From an uncultured Thermoguttaceae bacterium (GTDB lineage Bacteria > Planctomycetota > Planctomycetia > Pirellulales > Thermoguttaceae), in the NCBI GenBank assembly GCA_937951625.1, contig CALFBP010000040.1, positions 1 through 50,696 of the forward strand: a DNA stretch of 50,696 nt, read 5' to 3'. The translations under genes and the position numbers were made by a program. Below are positions 26,712 to 37,099 of the stretch, piece by piece (the first letter of the stretch is position 1; the number at the start of each line of letters is the position of its first letter). Under the pieces are notes generated by a model, which was given only the letters and a program-made list of their open reading frames with translations, made no database searches and was not told the DNA's origin.

Positions 26712-27036
26712 GATGGAATCTCGTTCAAAATTAGGGGCGTCTGGCAGTTTCTCAGAAAACCTATCAGCAACGGACGAGGCCGGAACCGAAGCCGACCTCG
26801 CCCGGAGTAGGAGCCAAGATACCTCCCCGCACCCGCGTCCAATACTTTGGCGAGGCGGCTCAACTATAAGGCATGGCTTCCGCAACGTCAACTACGACCA
26901 GCCCAAGCACAACAGCGACGGCGCCGTTCTCCGGCGGAAGCATGGCCTGGGGGGCGATGTGCTGAGCGTTGATGCGACCGGGACTTGAGTTCCGCTGGAA
27001 AAATCGTTGGGCAGGGCGCGGTCCCCGCAATGTGCC
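26712..27036. other. Intergenic region
   Basis: About 325 bases with no gene. It lies between the ACT gene start and the ABC permease stop, both on the minus strand; no clear terminator or promoter is visible. Confidence 0.4.
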
Positions 27037-27987
27037 TTACGCCAGATCGCGTTCTTCAAACAAGAGGAGGGCCACCAACAGCGCGGCGAGACTGTAAAGC
27101 ACGCAATAAAGGCCGGCCGCAGCCAAATAGGCCAACGGCACCAACTGGCCCGTCGAAATTCCCGTCTCCATGTTGAAGTGTTCCAATCCCGGCAGCACCG
27201 CCGCCAGCAGCCGGCCGACGAAAACCACCAAGGGAAACTGGCCCGACAGCGAGGCCACCAACGTCGGAATCAGATGGCCCAGCACATAGACAGCCGAGCA
27301 GATGACCAGGTTGGGAAGCATGGGCAATCGTGTCGAAATGGCGACGCTTATCGACGCCAAGACCACGGCTTCCATGAACGCCAAACCCAGCCCCGGAGCC
27401 ACTTGCACCATTTCCTTGAAGCATTCCGCGGAGCTCGGCTCGGGATTGGCGGTCTCCCGAGCATCGTAAACCACTTTGTACGAGACGCTGGCAAGAAAGA
27501 TGACCCCCAGAACAAGGAAGACCACGGCGACGGGGATCAAGATCCCCAAAAACTTGCCTATGAGCAATTGCACTCGGCCCACTGGCTTGGAAAGCAAAGT
27601 CAACGCGGTGCGGCCTTCGATCTCGTCGGCGATCGAGACACTCGCGGTCCACAAAGCAAGCACAACCGCTAGGACCTTAATCAACGTCAACCCTTCAGCC
27701 TTCAACATCTTCACGTCTTCGCCGAAGGTGTTGTACGACACAAAGGGGAAAATGATCAGTGCAAAAATACCGACAGCCAGTAGCACAAAAAACAGCGGCT
27801 GGGACATTCCTTCCTTGGCTGTGACCCTTGCAATGGCGGCGATCTTTGGCGACAGCAAACGAACAATAAAACCTAGGGCGTACAGAACGACCACAGCCAC
27901 TAAAGCGCCCACCCCAACAATCCAAAGGGGGGTAACCCAAGTACGTAACGCCCCAAAAACAAACGGAAGGCCATCACCAGAAAGCAT
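27037..27987 (-). CDS. ABC-2 type transporter permease
   Basis: 316 residues with about seven hydrophobic segments (near 18-45, 64-85, 105-118, 145-170, 200-222, 230-255 and 285-310). The cytoplasmic stretch [31 protein letters not shown] (quoted in part: [15 protein letters not shown], then KFLG) is the classical signature of ABC-2 permeases of the NatB/NosY group. A soluble extracytoplasmic loop lies between the fourth and fifth segments. No ATPase gene is beside it, so the ATPase must be encoded elsewhere or just outside reach. The substrate is unknown. Confidence 0.88.
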   Translation of the reverse strand: [316 protein letters not shown]

Positions 27988-28246
27988 GGATGCGGGATCT
28001 CCGGTGTCCCTAAAACGCGCTACAAGCTACTCAACCCCTCGGCCACAACAGTCAAAACGCACGTCGTGGTCTTCAGACCCTACGTCGCGGGAGGTCCAAC
28101 GGTTCGCTGGAATATCCCGGGAAAACCAAACTCCAAGGTTCCCAGTGCAAAACCCCTGGTGAGTCACGATTCGACTTCACGCGACCCCGCTAATTCTGAA
28201 CTTTCAAACAAAAGTCAGAGCCCCTTAGTTAAAGATTGATACCCCA

Positions 28247-28537
28247 TCAGCATAGTATCCCGAAACCCCTAAATTCATTGGTGGGTGGCAACACTTTAGT
28301 TTCGTAATCCATGACGTAGTGCCCCAAACGTTGCAGGATCGCCAGGACGAATCGGTCAATCTCTCGCGAATCCCCCTCTGCAACTAAAAGTACCCTTCCG
28401 TCGGGTAAATTCTGGACGAAGCCAGTCACGTCGAAGTCCTTGGCTACGTGTTGCGTCGTGTACCGAAAGCCAACGCCTTGCACGCGGCCGCGAAAGCGGA
28501 TTTCACGACGTTCAAGGGTTTTATGCCTCGCGGTCAT
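28247..28537 (-). CDS. acyP: Acylphosphatase
   Basis: 96 residues. GRVQGVGFR (about 17-25) with the catalytic Arg, and VTGFVQNLPDGRV with the catalytic Asn, fit the acylphosphatase active site. It hydrolyses acyl phosphates such as acetyl phosphate and 1,3-bisphosphoglycerate in the cytoplasm. AAGGAG stands 8 nt upstream of the ATG at 28537. The C-terminus is shorter in its last strand than many, but the fold looks complete. Gene is single, divergent from the RNase H-like gene. Confidence 0.95.
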   Translation of the reverse strand: MTARHKTLERREIRFRGRVQGVGFRYTTQHVAKDFDVTGFVQNLPDGRVLLVAEGDSREIDRFVLAILQRLGHYVMDYETKVLPPTNEFRGFGILC

Positions 28538-28739
28538 CGAATGAACTCCTTGTCATCGATATTGTTGTCATTGCCCGACCTGTGGGGAAACAGATTTGGA
28601 AATGAGTGGTTGGGTGCTCTGGCTATTCTGCGCAAAGAGTACCGATAAATGAATACAGCCTCTTTCCAAACTGGGAATCCGATTGAATTCGGGCGGACCT
28701 CCAGCATTAAATGGCCTTCGTTCCAACCCCAACTTTGGG

Positions 28740-29342
28740 ATGAGGCGAATGAAAGACGCCGGGATGATGACGAGCATGAATCGAGCAGCCAATAAGGTCT
28801 TCCTGTATTCCGAATGCAAGACCGAGGCAAACCACGGTCGGTGGCGTTTCGTGCTACGTGACGCAGACGGCTCGACCCGGCTGGTTGCCGAGCACGTGGA
28901 GCCTGCGGTCGGCCCCGATCGGTTGGAGCTATTGAGCGTGGTTCGAGGGCTGGAGTCCCTCGACACGCCATCGCAAGTAACCCTCATGACATCATGCAGT
29001 TACGTGCGAGAAGGCATCCGCCACGGACTGGCGCAGTGGCGATCCAATGGTTGGCGGTGGGAGCGATTTGGAGAAATGGTTCCCGTCAAGGATCTTGATT
29101 TATGGCAAAGGGTGGATCGGGCCATGCAGTTTCATCAGGTGGAGTGTCGAACTTACCGTATTGACCCCCCACACCGAAACGGGGTTGGGCAACCCGTTCC
29201 GAGTGGTCGTATCCACCGCCATCCCTACTTGCGGCGTAGGGAGCCGAGGGTGAAGTGGTTTTCCGTTCGACGCGGATTACAATACTTCCTGAGCTGGATT
29301 GCGGGATGGCTACCACGCCGCGCGTTAGGTGGCGTGCCATGA
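28740..29342 (+). CDS. RNase H-fold protein lacking most catalytic acids
   Basis: About 200 residues; the start is uncertain, as ATGs at 28740, 28749, 28764 and 28776 are all possible. The body follows the RNase HI pattern in order: VFLYSECKT where the first Asp is expected, WRFVLRDADG, LELLSVVRGLESL with the conserved Glu, VTLMTSCSYVREGI in place of the TDSxYV strand, GWRWERFGEMVPVKDLDLWQRVDRAM and a final VECRTYRID. Of the four metal-binding acids only Glu is evident; the TDS Asp is replaced by Cys (TSCS). A hydrophobic C-terminal tail of about 20 residues (LSWIAGWL) is also unlike RNase H. The protein may bind nucleic acid without cleaving it. It precedes glgB by 58 bases. Confidence 0.72.
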   Translation: MRRMKDAGMMTSMNRAANKVFLYSECKTEANHGRWRFVLRDADGSTRLVAEHVEPAVGPDRLELLSVVRGLESLDTPSQVTLMTSCSYVREGIRHGLAQWRSNGWRWERFGEMVPVKDLDLWQRVDRAMQFHQVECRTYRIDPPHRNGVGQPVPSGRIHRHPYLRRREPRVKWFSVRRGLQYFLSWIAGWLPRRALGGVP

Positions 29343-29400
29343 GTCCTTTGCGTCGATTGGCAATTCGGCAGTTTGGGAATTGTAGATCAAGGAGGAAAGC

Positions 29401-31620
29401 GTGCGGACCACGGTCCCGTTGGAGAAAGTTGGACGGCTCATCGAAGGACATTATGAAAACCCGTTCGAGTTGCTAGGCCCCCACGAGGTCCACGATTCAG
29501 GACGGCGGGCGTTGGCCATTCGGGCGTTCCTACCGGATGCGAGTCAGGCTTGGGTGGTCGATCCCGCCCATGAAAGCGTGGCACGCCCCATGCGCCGCAT
29601 CCATCCGGCGGGGTTTTTCGAGGCCCTTTGCCCCGTCGAGGAAGGCAACGGCGCGAGGCGGTATTTGCTTCGCGTCACCGCAGAGGGTGGAAAGAAAATC
29701 ACCATGCACGATCCGTATTCCTTCCCCCACTTATTGACGGATTACGACCTCCACTTACTGAACGAAGGTCGTCATTGGCGCCTGTTCGACAAGCTCGGGG
29801 CGCATTTGCGGACGATCGATGGCGTGGACGGGGTGCATTTCGCAGTTTGGGCCCCCAACGCCCATGGCGTCAGCGTGATCGGCGATTTCAACAACTGGGA
29901 CCTCCGCCGCCATCCCATGCGCAAGCATATTCCCAGCGGCTTTTGGGAGTTGTTTGTCCCGGGGTTGGGCGAAGGAACTCTCTACAAGTATTGCGTGCGT
30001 CACGGCGACCATGTATTCGAAAAGTCCGATCCCGTCGGATTTGCCGCCGAATGCCCTCCACGCACGGCTTCGCAGGTAGTGGACCTGGACCGCTACCGTT
30101 GGCACGACGACGCCTGGATGATTCGCCGTCGGCACATCAACTGGCTGGAGCAGCCGCTTTCGTTCTACGAGGTCCATTTGGGAAGCTGGCGCCGGCGCGA
30201 GGGCGACCCCAGCCGTTGGCTCAGCTATCGGGAACTCGCCCACCAGTTGGTCGAGTACGTTAAGGAAATGGGCTACACGCACATCGAGCTGTTGCCCATC
30301 AGCGAACACCCGTTGTCGGCCAGTTGGGGCTACCAGACCGTGGGCTACTATGCCGTCACGGCTCGCTACGGCACTCCCCACGACTTCATGTATTTCGTCG
30401 ATCTCTGCCATCAAAACGACATCGGCGTGATCCTCGACTGGGTCCCGGCGCACTTCCCGCGTGACGGTCATGGACTGCGCCTGTTTGACGGCACAGCGCT
30501 CTACGAGCACGCGGACCCTCGTCAGGGCGAACACCGCGATTGGGGCACGATGGTGTTCAATTACGGCCGCCATGAGGTCCGCAATTTCCTCGTGGCCAAC
30601 GCCTTGTTCTGGCTCGACAAGTACCACATCGACGGGCTGCGCGTCGATGCCGTGGCCTCGATGCTTTATCTCGATTACAGCCGCCGGGATGGCGAGTGGA
30701 TCCCCAACGAGTTCGGCGGACGCGAGAACCTCAAGGCGATCGCCTTTCTTAAGGAACTCAACGAGCAGTGCCACCTGCAATTCCCCGGCGTGTTGACGAT
30801 CGCCGAAGAGTCCACGGCGTGGTCTGGCGTCTCGCGGCCCACGTACTTGGGCGGCTTGGGATTCAGCCTCAAGTGGAATATGGGCTGGATGAACGATACC
30901 CGCAGCTACATGCGCCACGACCCCATCCACCGCAAGTATCATCACGATGAGCTGACCTTCAGCCTGATCTATGCCTTCCACGAAAACTTTGTCCTACCGC
31001 TTTCGCACGACGAGGTGGTCCACGGCAAAGGTTCGCTATTGGACCAGATGCCCGGCGACCTCTGGCAGAAATTCGCCAACCTCCGCCTGCTGTATTCCTA
31101 CATGTGGACGCACCCGGGCAAGAAGCTGCTGTTCATGGGCAGCGAATTCGGGCAGTGGAACGAATGGGACTTCGACCGCAGCCTCCAATGGGATTTGCTC
31201 CAGTGGGATACGCACCGCGGCGTGCAGAAATGCGTGGCCGACCTGAACCGGCTGATGGTCCGGGAGAAAGCGTTGCACCAGCTCGATTTCGACGGTCAGG
31301 GGTTCTTCTGGATCGACTGCCACAACTGCGACGAGAGCACGCTGTCCTACGTGCGGCGGTCCCGCGATCCCAACGATTTCCTCGTGATTTGTTGCAACTT
31401 CACGCCCGTGCCGCGGATGAAACACCGTTTAGGCGTGCCGAAGCTCTGCTGGTACGACGAGGTGTTCAACAGCGACTCGACGTATTATGGGGGCAGCAAT
31501 CTGGGCAACTTCCCCGGCGTGCAGGCCTTTGAGGAGCCGCGCCACAACCAGCCCGCCTCGATCGAAGTCGTCCTCCCGCCGCTCGCCGCTGTGATCTTCA
31601 AACCGCGGCATGAGGCGTGA
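29401..31620 (+). CDS. glgB: 1,4-alpha-glucan branching enzyme
   Basis: 739 residues starting at GTG 29401 with AAGGAGG 6-7 nt upstream. The N-terminal carbohydrate-binding beta-sandwich ([14 protein letters not shown]) is followed by the GH13 catalytic barrel with its conserved regions: [19 protein letters not shown] (nucleophile Asp near 416), AEEST (acid-base Glu near 468) and LSHDEVVHG (Asp near 537). The C-terminal domain is complete. The enzyme introduces alpha-1,6 branches into glycogen. No glgA, glgC or glgP lies alongside, so glycogen genes are dispersed. Length equals that of well-studied GlgB proteins. Confidence 0.97.
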   Translation: MRTTVPLEKVGRLIEGHYENPFELLGPHEVHDSGRRALAIRAFLPDASQAWVVDPAHESVARPMRRIHPAGFFEALCPVEEGNGARRYLLRVTAEGGKKITMHDPYSFPHLLTDYDLHLLNEGRHWRLFDKLGAHLRTIDGVDGVHFAVWAPNAHGVSVIGDFNNWDLRRHPMRKHIPSGFWELFVPGLGEGTLYKYCVRHGDHVFEKSDPVGFAAECPPRTASQVVDLDRYRWHDDAWMIRRRHINWLEQPLSFYEVHLGSWRRREGDPSRWLSYRELAHQLVEYVKEMGYTHIELLPISEHPLSASWGYQTVGYYAVTARYGTPHDFMYFVDLCHQNDIGVILDWVPAHFPRDGHGLRLFDGTALYEHADPRQGEHRDWGTMVFNYGRHEVRNFLVANALFWLDKYHIDGLRVDAVASMLYLDYSRRDGEWIPNEFGGRENLKAIAFLKELNEQCHLQFPGVLTIAEESTAWSGVSRPTYLGGLGFSLKWNMGWMNDTRSYMRHDPIHRKYHHDELTFSLIYAFHENFVLPLSHDEVVHGKGSLLDQMPGDLWQKFANLRLLYSYMWTHPGKKLLFMGSEFGQWNEWDFDRSLQWDLLQWDTHRGVQKCVADLNRLMVREKALHQLDFDGQGFFWIDCHNCDESTLSYVRRSRDPNDFLVICCNFTPVPRMKHRLGVPKLCWYDEVFNSDSTYYGGSNLGNFPGVQAFEEPRHNQPASIEVVLPPLAAVIFKPRHEA

Positions 31621-31771
31621 CGGGCCGAGTCCTTTTGCGACCATTTCAGAAGCCCACCGCCTGTCTACCGATGGGCAGGGGCGTGGAAGGCGGGTGGAGG
31701 GGCCTTGGCACACGGCGGGAGGGCGCGTTGATTCCCATGCTTTTGGGGCATCGCGCGCCCCCTCTTGCCCG

Positions 31772-34612
31772 CTAGACAATGCGCAACCCCTTGGGTAGCG
31801 ATTCGCCGAAGACCATGCCTTGTTCGTCGGCGTCGAGCTGGCCCACGTCGCGGACAAGCTGGAGGAAATGGGCAGGGGCCTCGTGCCGGGCGAGCCAATC
31901 GAGCACGTGGTTGCGGAGCTTGTCGGGCACGTCGCGGTAGCGATCCCCCGTGCGGCGCGCGATCTGCATCGCAGCCAACAGGGCCATGGGATCTTGTGCG
32001 TCGAGCTCGATTAATTTTTTCAGCCAGGCAGCGGCGGTTTCAGCGGGCACCACGGTGTTCAACGGCCCATAGACCGGCTGCCGGGCCCCGAGCCGCGCCA
32101 AGGCCCAGAAAATCGCTGGCCGGGTCGCCTCCACTTTGCGTTTGGGCAAGAGGTCGAACAACATGCCGCCCAATTCGATCTTTGTCGTGCTGGGGAGCAG
32201 CTCCAGCGCGCCGAGGAACCGCCAAATCTCGGCGGTTTCGTGCGAACCGGCGCTGAAATCGCCGCCCCGGCCCCGACCCGTTGTCAATTGATGGTGCAAG
32301 GCCCGAATCGGTCCCAGCAGCGGATCGGCGAGGGCTTGCTGTTGCCCGGCGGTCAATCCGCCCGCAATCCGCCGCCAAAGGACCCACCATTCCGCGCGGC
32401 ACATGGGCGAGGCGTGAATCAGCTTGCCCTGCAAACACCGCCAAGTCTCGGCCACGCGCCAATCGTCCAAGGCCAGGCCGTAGCCCGGCCGGAGCGCGAA
32501 ACCAAGCAGATTGAGCCAACGGGCCTCGTGGGTCGGGCTTCGACGACGGCCCGGCTCGCGCTCGATCAGGGCCTCCCAAATCCGTCGCAAAAGCGAGGTC
32601 GGCCATTCGCCCCGGCCCAGCCCCACGGCCTCTGCCAGACGCTTCACCAGCCCCTCGGGCTTGTCGCACGATGCCGACCCAAAGGTCGCCTCGATCAACG
32701 CCTCGCAACGCTGCCACACGGCTTCGTCCAACACTCCCTCGCGATCTCCCGGGGACTCCTGGGCGGCGATGTCGGTTTGCGTGGCTGAGCGAACGTCGAA
32801 CTGAAGCCGCCACGAGCGCCGTCCCGCGAGTTCGCTACACCACAACTCCAGCGTGCCGATCTCCGTGAGTCGCGCGTGCAACTGGACCGTCAGCGAGCCG
32901 GCCTCTCGCTTTTTGCCGGTCTTCAAAACGGTGCGAATGGGCGGCAGCGGCGTCATCTGCTCGCGGTCGATGGGAAGCAGATCGCCCGGCCGATCCACCA
33001 ACCGCGTGCTGGAGACGTAGAGCGGGAACTCCACCGGTTCGGACACGCGGAGATCAAAGCTTCGCGAGGCCAGGTCCACGTCCTGGCCCGGCTCCACGCC
33101 GGCAGGCACCAGGCACACGGCCGCCGGCGGCTCGTTCTCGACGCCGATGTAATAGGTGCGGGCTAGTCCCGCGGCAATGCGCACGCCTTGACCCCGTCGC
33201 ACCATGCCGTAATACGCGGCCCCGCGGGCCACGGCCAGGTCGAGCCGGTCGTTGGCCAGCACCACGGGCCGCCAAGGCGAGGCTGAACCACTTGGCTCTT
33301 GTTGGAACCAGCTCGTCAACACCTCCAATACCCGATCCCGGATCGCCTGAGACTCGAACAGCCCCCCATTGAACAGGACCAAATCGGGCCGCGCTGGGTC
33401 GTGTTCTCCGCGGTCGCTTTCTTCGAGAGCGACATGGCGGTGGGCGGTGAGGAAAGCGGCAAGATATTTCGTGACCGCCGGATCCGGCGCGTACGGCAAG
33501 CCGAACTCCTGAAACCCCGAGCGCCGCGGGGCGGGCTTTTCCTCCAATCCCACCCGGGGAAAAAAACCGTCGAGGAGCAGCTCGCGGACTTCCTCGCGCG
33601 TGAGTTCGACTTGCGTGCCCCCGCCGAGAAGACGCGAGCCTGTTCCCCCTACATGGACCGTCACCCGCTCGGGCGCCTCGTTGCCTAACAGGGTTTCTTT
33701 GACCTTCTGGCAGGTGCGGACAAGCACGGCCCATTGGCGCGGCTCGAGCGTTCCTTCGCCGCCTAAGCGGCGCTCGACGAAATGCGCCAAGGCCAAATCG
33801 AGGTTGTCGCCGCCGAGGATCAAATGCTCGCCGACGGCTACGCGATGGAAACGAACGCGGCCGTCAGGCTCGCCCCGCACGCGGATCAACGTGAAATCGG
33901 AGGTGCCGCCGCCGATGTCGCAAACGAGGATTTTTTGCCCCGGCGAGACGTGCCGTTCCCAGTCGCCCGCATGGGCGTTGATCCAGGCGTAGAAGGCCGC
34001 CTGCGGCTCCTCGATGAGCACGACGCGGGACAGCCCTGCCTGGGCTGCTGCCTTGACGGTCAACTCGCGCGCGACTTCGTCGAACGAGGCAGGCAGGGTA
34101 AGGACGATGTCTTGCGCGGCCAGCGGCTCACCGGGATGTTGAGCGTCCCACGCCTCGCGGAGGTGAGCCAGGCAGCGAGCGCTGGCCTCCACCGGCGACA
34201 GCTTTTCCACGTCCGGGGCCCCGTGCCAAGGTAGCAACGGGGCTGTGCGATCAACCCCCGAATGGCAAAGCCACGACTTGGCCGAGACCGTCAATCGTCC
34301 CGGCACCAACGCCCCACGATCCCGGGCAAATAGGCCGACAATCCAGGCGGGATCCGCCGGCCGCCAAGGCAAACGCAGTGCCTCGGGCGAGAACTCGTGG
34401 GGGGCGGGCTGGTAGAGACACGAAGGGAGTATTTCCCTACTCTCGACCTGGCCCGCCGCCACTAACTGCGGTACGGCAAACGTCCGCACCCGCCACGGCG
34501 TCTCGGCCGTGTCGACGTAAGTCATCGCCGAATTGGTCGTGCCCAGGTCGATCCCGACCACGTAGCGGCTCGGCGTCGCCTCGGTTTGCGGTGAATTGGC
34601 AAGCATGGACAT
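31772..34612 (-). CDS. Large Hsp70/DnaK-family ATPase
   Basis: About 946 residues from ATG 34612 (34606 also possible). The N-terminal half is an Hsp70-type actin-fold ATPase: GIDLGTTNSAM near the start, CDIGGGTSDFTLIRV for the phosphate 2 loop, an IEEPQAAFYAW segment and LFNGGLFES in the adenosine region. The C-terminal half is not a normal DnaK substrate domain: it is helical with many Trp and Leu residues and no EEVD-like tail. The protein is about 300 residues longer than DnaK. It may be a specialised chaperone or signalling ATPase; substrates unknown. It lies 62 bases downstream of hemE on the same strand. Confidence 0.88.
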   Translation of the reverse strand: MSMLANSPQTEATPSRYVVGIDLGTTNSAMTYVDTAETPWRVRTFAVPQLVAAGQVESREILPSCLYQPAPHEFSPEALRLPWRPADPAWIVGLFARDRGALVPGRLTVSAKSWLCHSGVDRTAPLLPWHGAPDVEKLSPVEASARCLAHLREAWDAQHPGEPLAAQDIVLTLPASFDEVARELTVKAAAQAGLSRVVLIEEPQAAFYAWINAHAGDWERHVSPGQKILVCDIGGGTSDFTLIRVRGEPDGRVRFHRVAVGEHLILGGDNLDLALAHFVERRLGGEGTLEPRQWAVLVRTCQKVKETLLGNEAPERVTVHVGGTGSRLLGGGTQVELTREEVRELLLDGFFPRVGLEEKPAPRRSGFQEFGLPYAPDPAVTKYLAAFLTAHRHVALEESDRGEHDPARPDLVLFNGGLFESQAIRDRVLEVLTSWFQQEPSGSASPWRPVVLANDRLDLAVARGAAYYGMVRRGQGVRIAAGLARTYYIGVENEPPAAVCLVPAGVEPGQDVDLASRSFDLRVSEPVEFPLYVSSTRLVDRPGDLLPIDREQMTPLPPIRTVLKTGKKREAGSLTVQLHARLTEIGTLELWCSELAGRRSWRLQFDVRSATQTDIAAQESPGDREGVLDEAVWQRCEALIEATFGSASCDKPEGLVKRLAEAVGLGRGEWPTSLLRRIWEALIEREPGRRRSPTHEARWLNLLGFALRPGYGLALDDWRVAETWRCLQGKLIHASPMCRAEWWVLWRRIAGGLTAGQQQALADPLLGPIRALHHQLTTGRGRGGDFSAGSHETAEIWRFLGALELLPSTTKIELGGMLFDLLPKRKVEATRPAIFWALARLGARQPVYGPLNTVVPAETAAAWLKKLIELDAQDPMALLAAMQIARRTGDRYRDVPDKLRNHVLDWLARHEAPAHFLQLVRDVGQLDADEQGMVFGESLPKGLRIV

Positions 34613-34673
34613 CGATTCTAGCTGCCCGGCGGGGCGACGTGAATGCGAGGCCGACCGTTGGCCCGCCAACAGC

Positions 34674-35720
34674 TCAGCCCACCCGAAATCCTTGAACGGT
34701 TTCGATCAGCGCGAGCACGTTTTCCACAGGCGTTTGCGGCAGCACGCCGTGCCCGAGGTTGAAGATATGACCGGGGCGGCCGGCGGATTGTTCCAGGATT
34801 TCTCGCGTTCGCCGTTGAATCTCGGCTAAAGGGGCCAAAAGCACCGTGGGATCCAGGTTGCCTTGAATGCCCTTGTCGTAGCCGATCGCGCGCCAAGCGT
34901 CGTCCAAGCGAATCCGCCAGTCAACGCCGATCACCGAGCCGCCCGCTTCGCTCATGAGCGGGATCAAGGCGGGGTTGCCCGTGGCGAAATGAATCACCGG
35001 CGCCCGCTTGTCGATCGCTGCGATTGTGGCCCGACTGTGCGGGAGCACAAAACGTCGGTAATCCTCCGGTCCCAGGCAGCCGACCCAACTGTCGAACAGT
35101 TGCACGACTTGGGCGCCGGCCGCGATCTGCGCATTCAAATAGAGGGCGACCGAGCGGGCCAATTTTCCCATCAGGGTTTCCCACGCGATCGGGTCTTGAT
35201 ACATCATCGCCTTGACCCGAGCGTACTCTCGGCTGGCCGACCCCTCCACGGCATAACAGGCCAGGGTGAACGGTGCGCCCGCAAAACCAATCACCGGCAA
35301 GTGGTCGGGGAGTCCTGCCCGCGTCTTCCGCACAGTCTCGATTACGAACTCCAGGCCTTCCATGCTTTGCAACTCGCGGAGGCGATCCACGTCCGCACGC
35401 GACCGGAGGGGATTGCGAATGATCGGTCCCTCGCCGCCGGGGAATTCAAGTTGAAGCCCCATCGGTTCCAGGATTGGCAACAGGTCCGAGAAGATGATCG
35501 CCGCGTCCACTCCCAATCGTTCCACGGTCCGGATCATCAACTCGGCGCAAAGGTCGGAGTTCTTGCAGAGTTCGAGAAAGGCGGTTTTTCGACGGATGGC
35601 GCGATACTCGGGCAAGTAGCGTCCTGCCTGCCGCATCAGCCAAATCGGCACACGCGGCGTGGGTTCGCGCCGCGCGGCCTTGACCAGAAGGCTGTTGTCC
35701 GAGGGATGGGAGGGTGGCAT
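34674..35720 (-). CDS. hemE: Uroporphyrinogen decarboxylase
   Basis: 348 residues from ATG 35720, which matches the family length. RQAGRYLPEYRAIR (about 27-40), IIFSDLLPILEPMG with the catalytic Asp, FAGAPFTLACYAVEG, and FNLGHGVLPQTPVENV at the C-terminus are hallmarks of HemE. The enzyme decarboxylates uroporphyrinogen III to coproporphyrinogen III for heme formation. The cytochrome c peroxidase in this window and the corrinoid protein show that tetrapyrroles are in use. Located between a secretin-like gene and an Hsp70-family gene, all on the minus strand. Confidence 0.97.
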   Translation of the reverse strand: MPPSHPSDNSLLVKAARREPTPRVPIWLMRQAGRYLPEYRAIRRKTAFLELCKNSDLCAELMIRTVERLGVDAAIIFSDLLPILEPMGLQLEFPGGEGPIIRNPLRSRADVDRLRELQSMEGLEFVIETVRKTRAGLPDHLPVIGFAGAPFTLACYAVEGSASREYARVKAMMYQDPIAWETLMGKLARSVALYLNAQIAAGAQVVQLFDSWVGCLGPEDYRRFVLPHSRATIAAIDKRAPVIHFATGNPALIPLMSEAGGSVIGVDWRIRLDDAWRAIGYDKGIQGNLDPTVLLAPLAEIQRRTREILEQSAGRPGHIFNLGHGVLPQTPVENVLALIETVQGFRVG

Positions 35721-35845
35721 GGAAGATTCCCGATTCCGCAGTTTATCGGCGCGGCTGAGAAAGCTCAACCGGACGCAACTTGGGAAGCTTCCGCCATCGC
35801 GACCTCCCAATTTGGATCAGACGCCGGCCTCCGTTGGGGCGACCA

Positions 35846-37099
35846 TCAGCGGACGCGAGGGCCTTCCACGCCGGGCGCGACGCCCCGCGTCACTTGCGTC
35901 GCTGGCGTTCCGACTTTCCCGCGACTTTCGACCACCAGCAACAAGTCGCAGCGCGGAGGGCCGCTGGAGATCGGCAAGGGCAATCCCGGCACGAGCGATC
36001 GACCGTCGCGGGAGACCGGCGCTGGAACTACGCCCAAATCCAGGATCAGAATCCGGTCGCTCGGCCAGCGAAACCGCTCTTGGAAGCGGTAATGGGCCAA
36101 TTGGGGCACGTCGATCCGCGTGGATTGCCGGGGTGCGGCTGGGGTGGGAACGCTCAACGTGACCGGGACCAGTCGCTCCACTTGGTCCACATCGCAACGG
36201 ATGGCCGCTTCGAGAGTCTTTCCGTCCAGCAACAGCAACGGCGTGAATTCGAGCGAAAAGCCCTCGTCCACCACCGCGCTTTCCAGCTCGAAGCCCGGCC
36301 AGACCTCGGGCCGGATCTTTACGTCGCGCACATAGTTGCGGCCGCGCATGGCGGACACGACCGCCGGTTGGCCATTCTGAACGAGCAACTGAGGAGAACT
36401 GTGCTCGCGGTAATCGCTCCGCCGTCGCAATTCATTGAGCACGGCGGCCGCCGCCTCCTTCTCCAGCACCCAAGCCTGGCAGCCTTGGGCACGAATCGGC
36501 GTCGGAGTCAACAGCCGCTGCACGCGGACACGCCAATCGGGACTGTCCAAGGTGATGACCCGAATCCCGAAGGCCTGGCCCTCCGCGTCGGTCGAATTGA
36601 AGCGATCGACAATCTCGGCGACCACCGCTTGGACCTGGGGCGTGTGATACACGCGAAGGGTTTTGGGCGTGGCGCTGAGGATGGCCAGCGGCTCGCCATG
36701 CCACGCCTCGTGGCCCGTCTCGCGCAAGATCCAGTCCACCACGGCCTGTTCTGGTCGCTTCGTGGTGGTAATCCGAGAAGTGTAAGGACTGATGTCATAT
36801 TCGCGGTAAAGCTGACCGGCTTCATTGGGGAGCGAACCCGTGCCTGTCGATACCCGCGTGATGGGACGCCGCAGCGACGCTTCCGTAGCAGCGCCCGCGG
36901 CGGTCGCCGCCGAGTCCGTCGCGGACATGGCATTTCTCACAGAACCCTGCGGCTGGCTGGAATCAGAGCCCGCCTGGCTGACAGGCGTGAACGTGCTCGG
37001 GGCGGGCCGCACCGCCTCTGCTGGACCGTCCTGCTGGGCCCAGGCCATGCGGGCAGCGAACAGCACGGCCAGCGCGAGTCGAGAGAAGCGTTTCAACAT
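35846..37099 (-). CDS. Exported secretin-like protein, uncharacterised
   Basis: 417 residues with AAGGAGG 7 nt before the ATG and a signal peptide (LALAVLFAARMAWA). A Ser/Ala/Thr-rich stretch to about residue 95 is followed by a domain (about 97-170) with REYDISPYT, VVDWILRETG, and RVYHTPQVQAVVAEIVDRF, resembling the N-terminal ring-forming domain of bacterial secretins. The rest (about 180-400) is beta-rich and ends without a recognisable secretin pore signature. It may be a planctomycete exported protein of a family related to type II secretion or pilus machinery; no other secretion gene is adjacent. Confidence 0.68.
   Translation of the reverse strand: MLKRFSRLALAVLFAARMAWAQQDGPAEAVRPAPSTFTPVSQAGSDSSQPQGSVRNAMSATDSAATAAGAATEASLRRPITRVSTGTGSLPNEAGQLYREYDISPYTSRITTTKRPEQAVVDWILRETGHEAWHGEPLAILSATPKTLRVYHTPQVQAVVAEIVDRFNSTDAEGQAFGIRVITLDSPDWRVRVQRLLTPTPIRAQGCQAWVLEKEAAAAVLNELRRRSDYREHSSPQLLVQNGQPAVVSAMRGRNYVRDVKIRPEVWPGFELESAVVDEGFSLEFTPLLLLDGKTLEAAIRCDVDQVERLVPVTLSVPTPAAPRQSTRIDVPQLAHYRFQERFRWPSDRILILDLGVVPAPVSRDGRSLVPGLPLPISSGPPRCDLLLVVESRGKVGTPATQVTRGVAPGVEGPRVR

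Noticed and set aside
31721-31760. GGGCGCG/CGCGCCC inverted repeat between glgB and the Hsp70-family gene as bidirectional terminator
   Set aside because: Only 7 bp with a 26-nt loop and no T-run on either strand; not strong enough to list as a feature.
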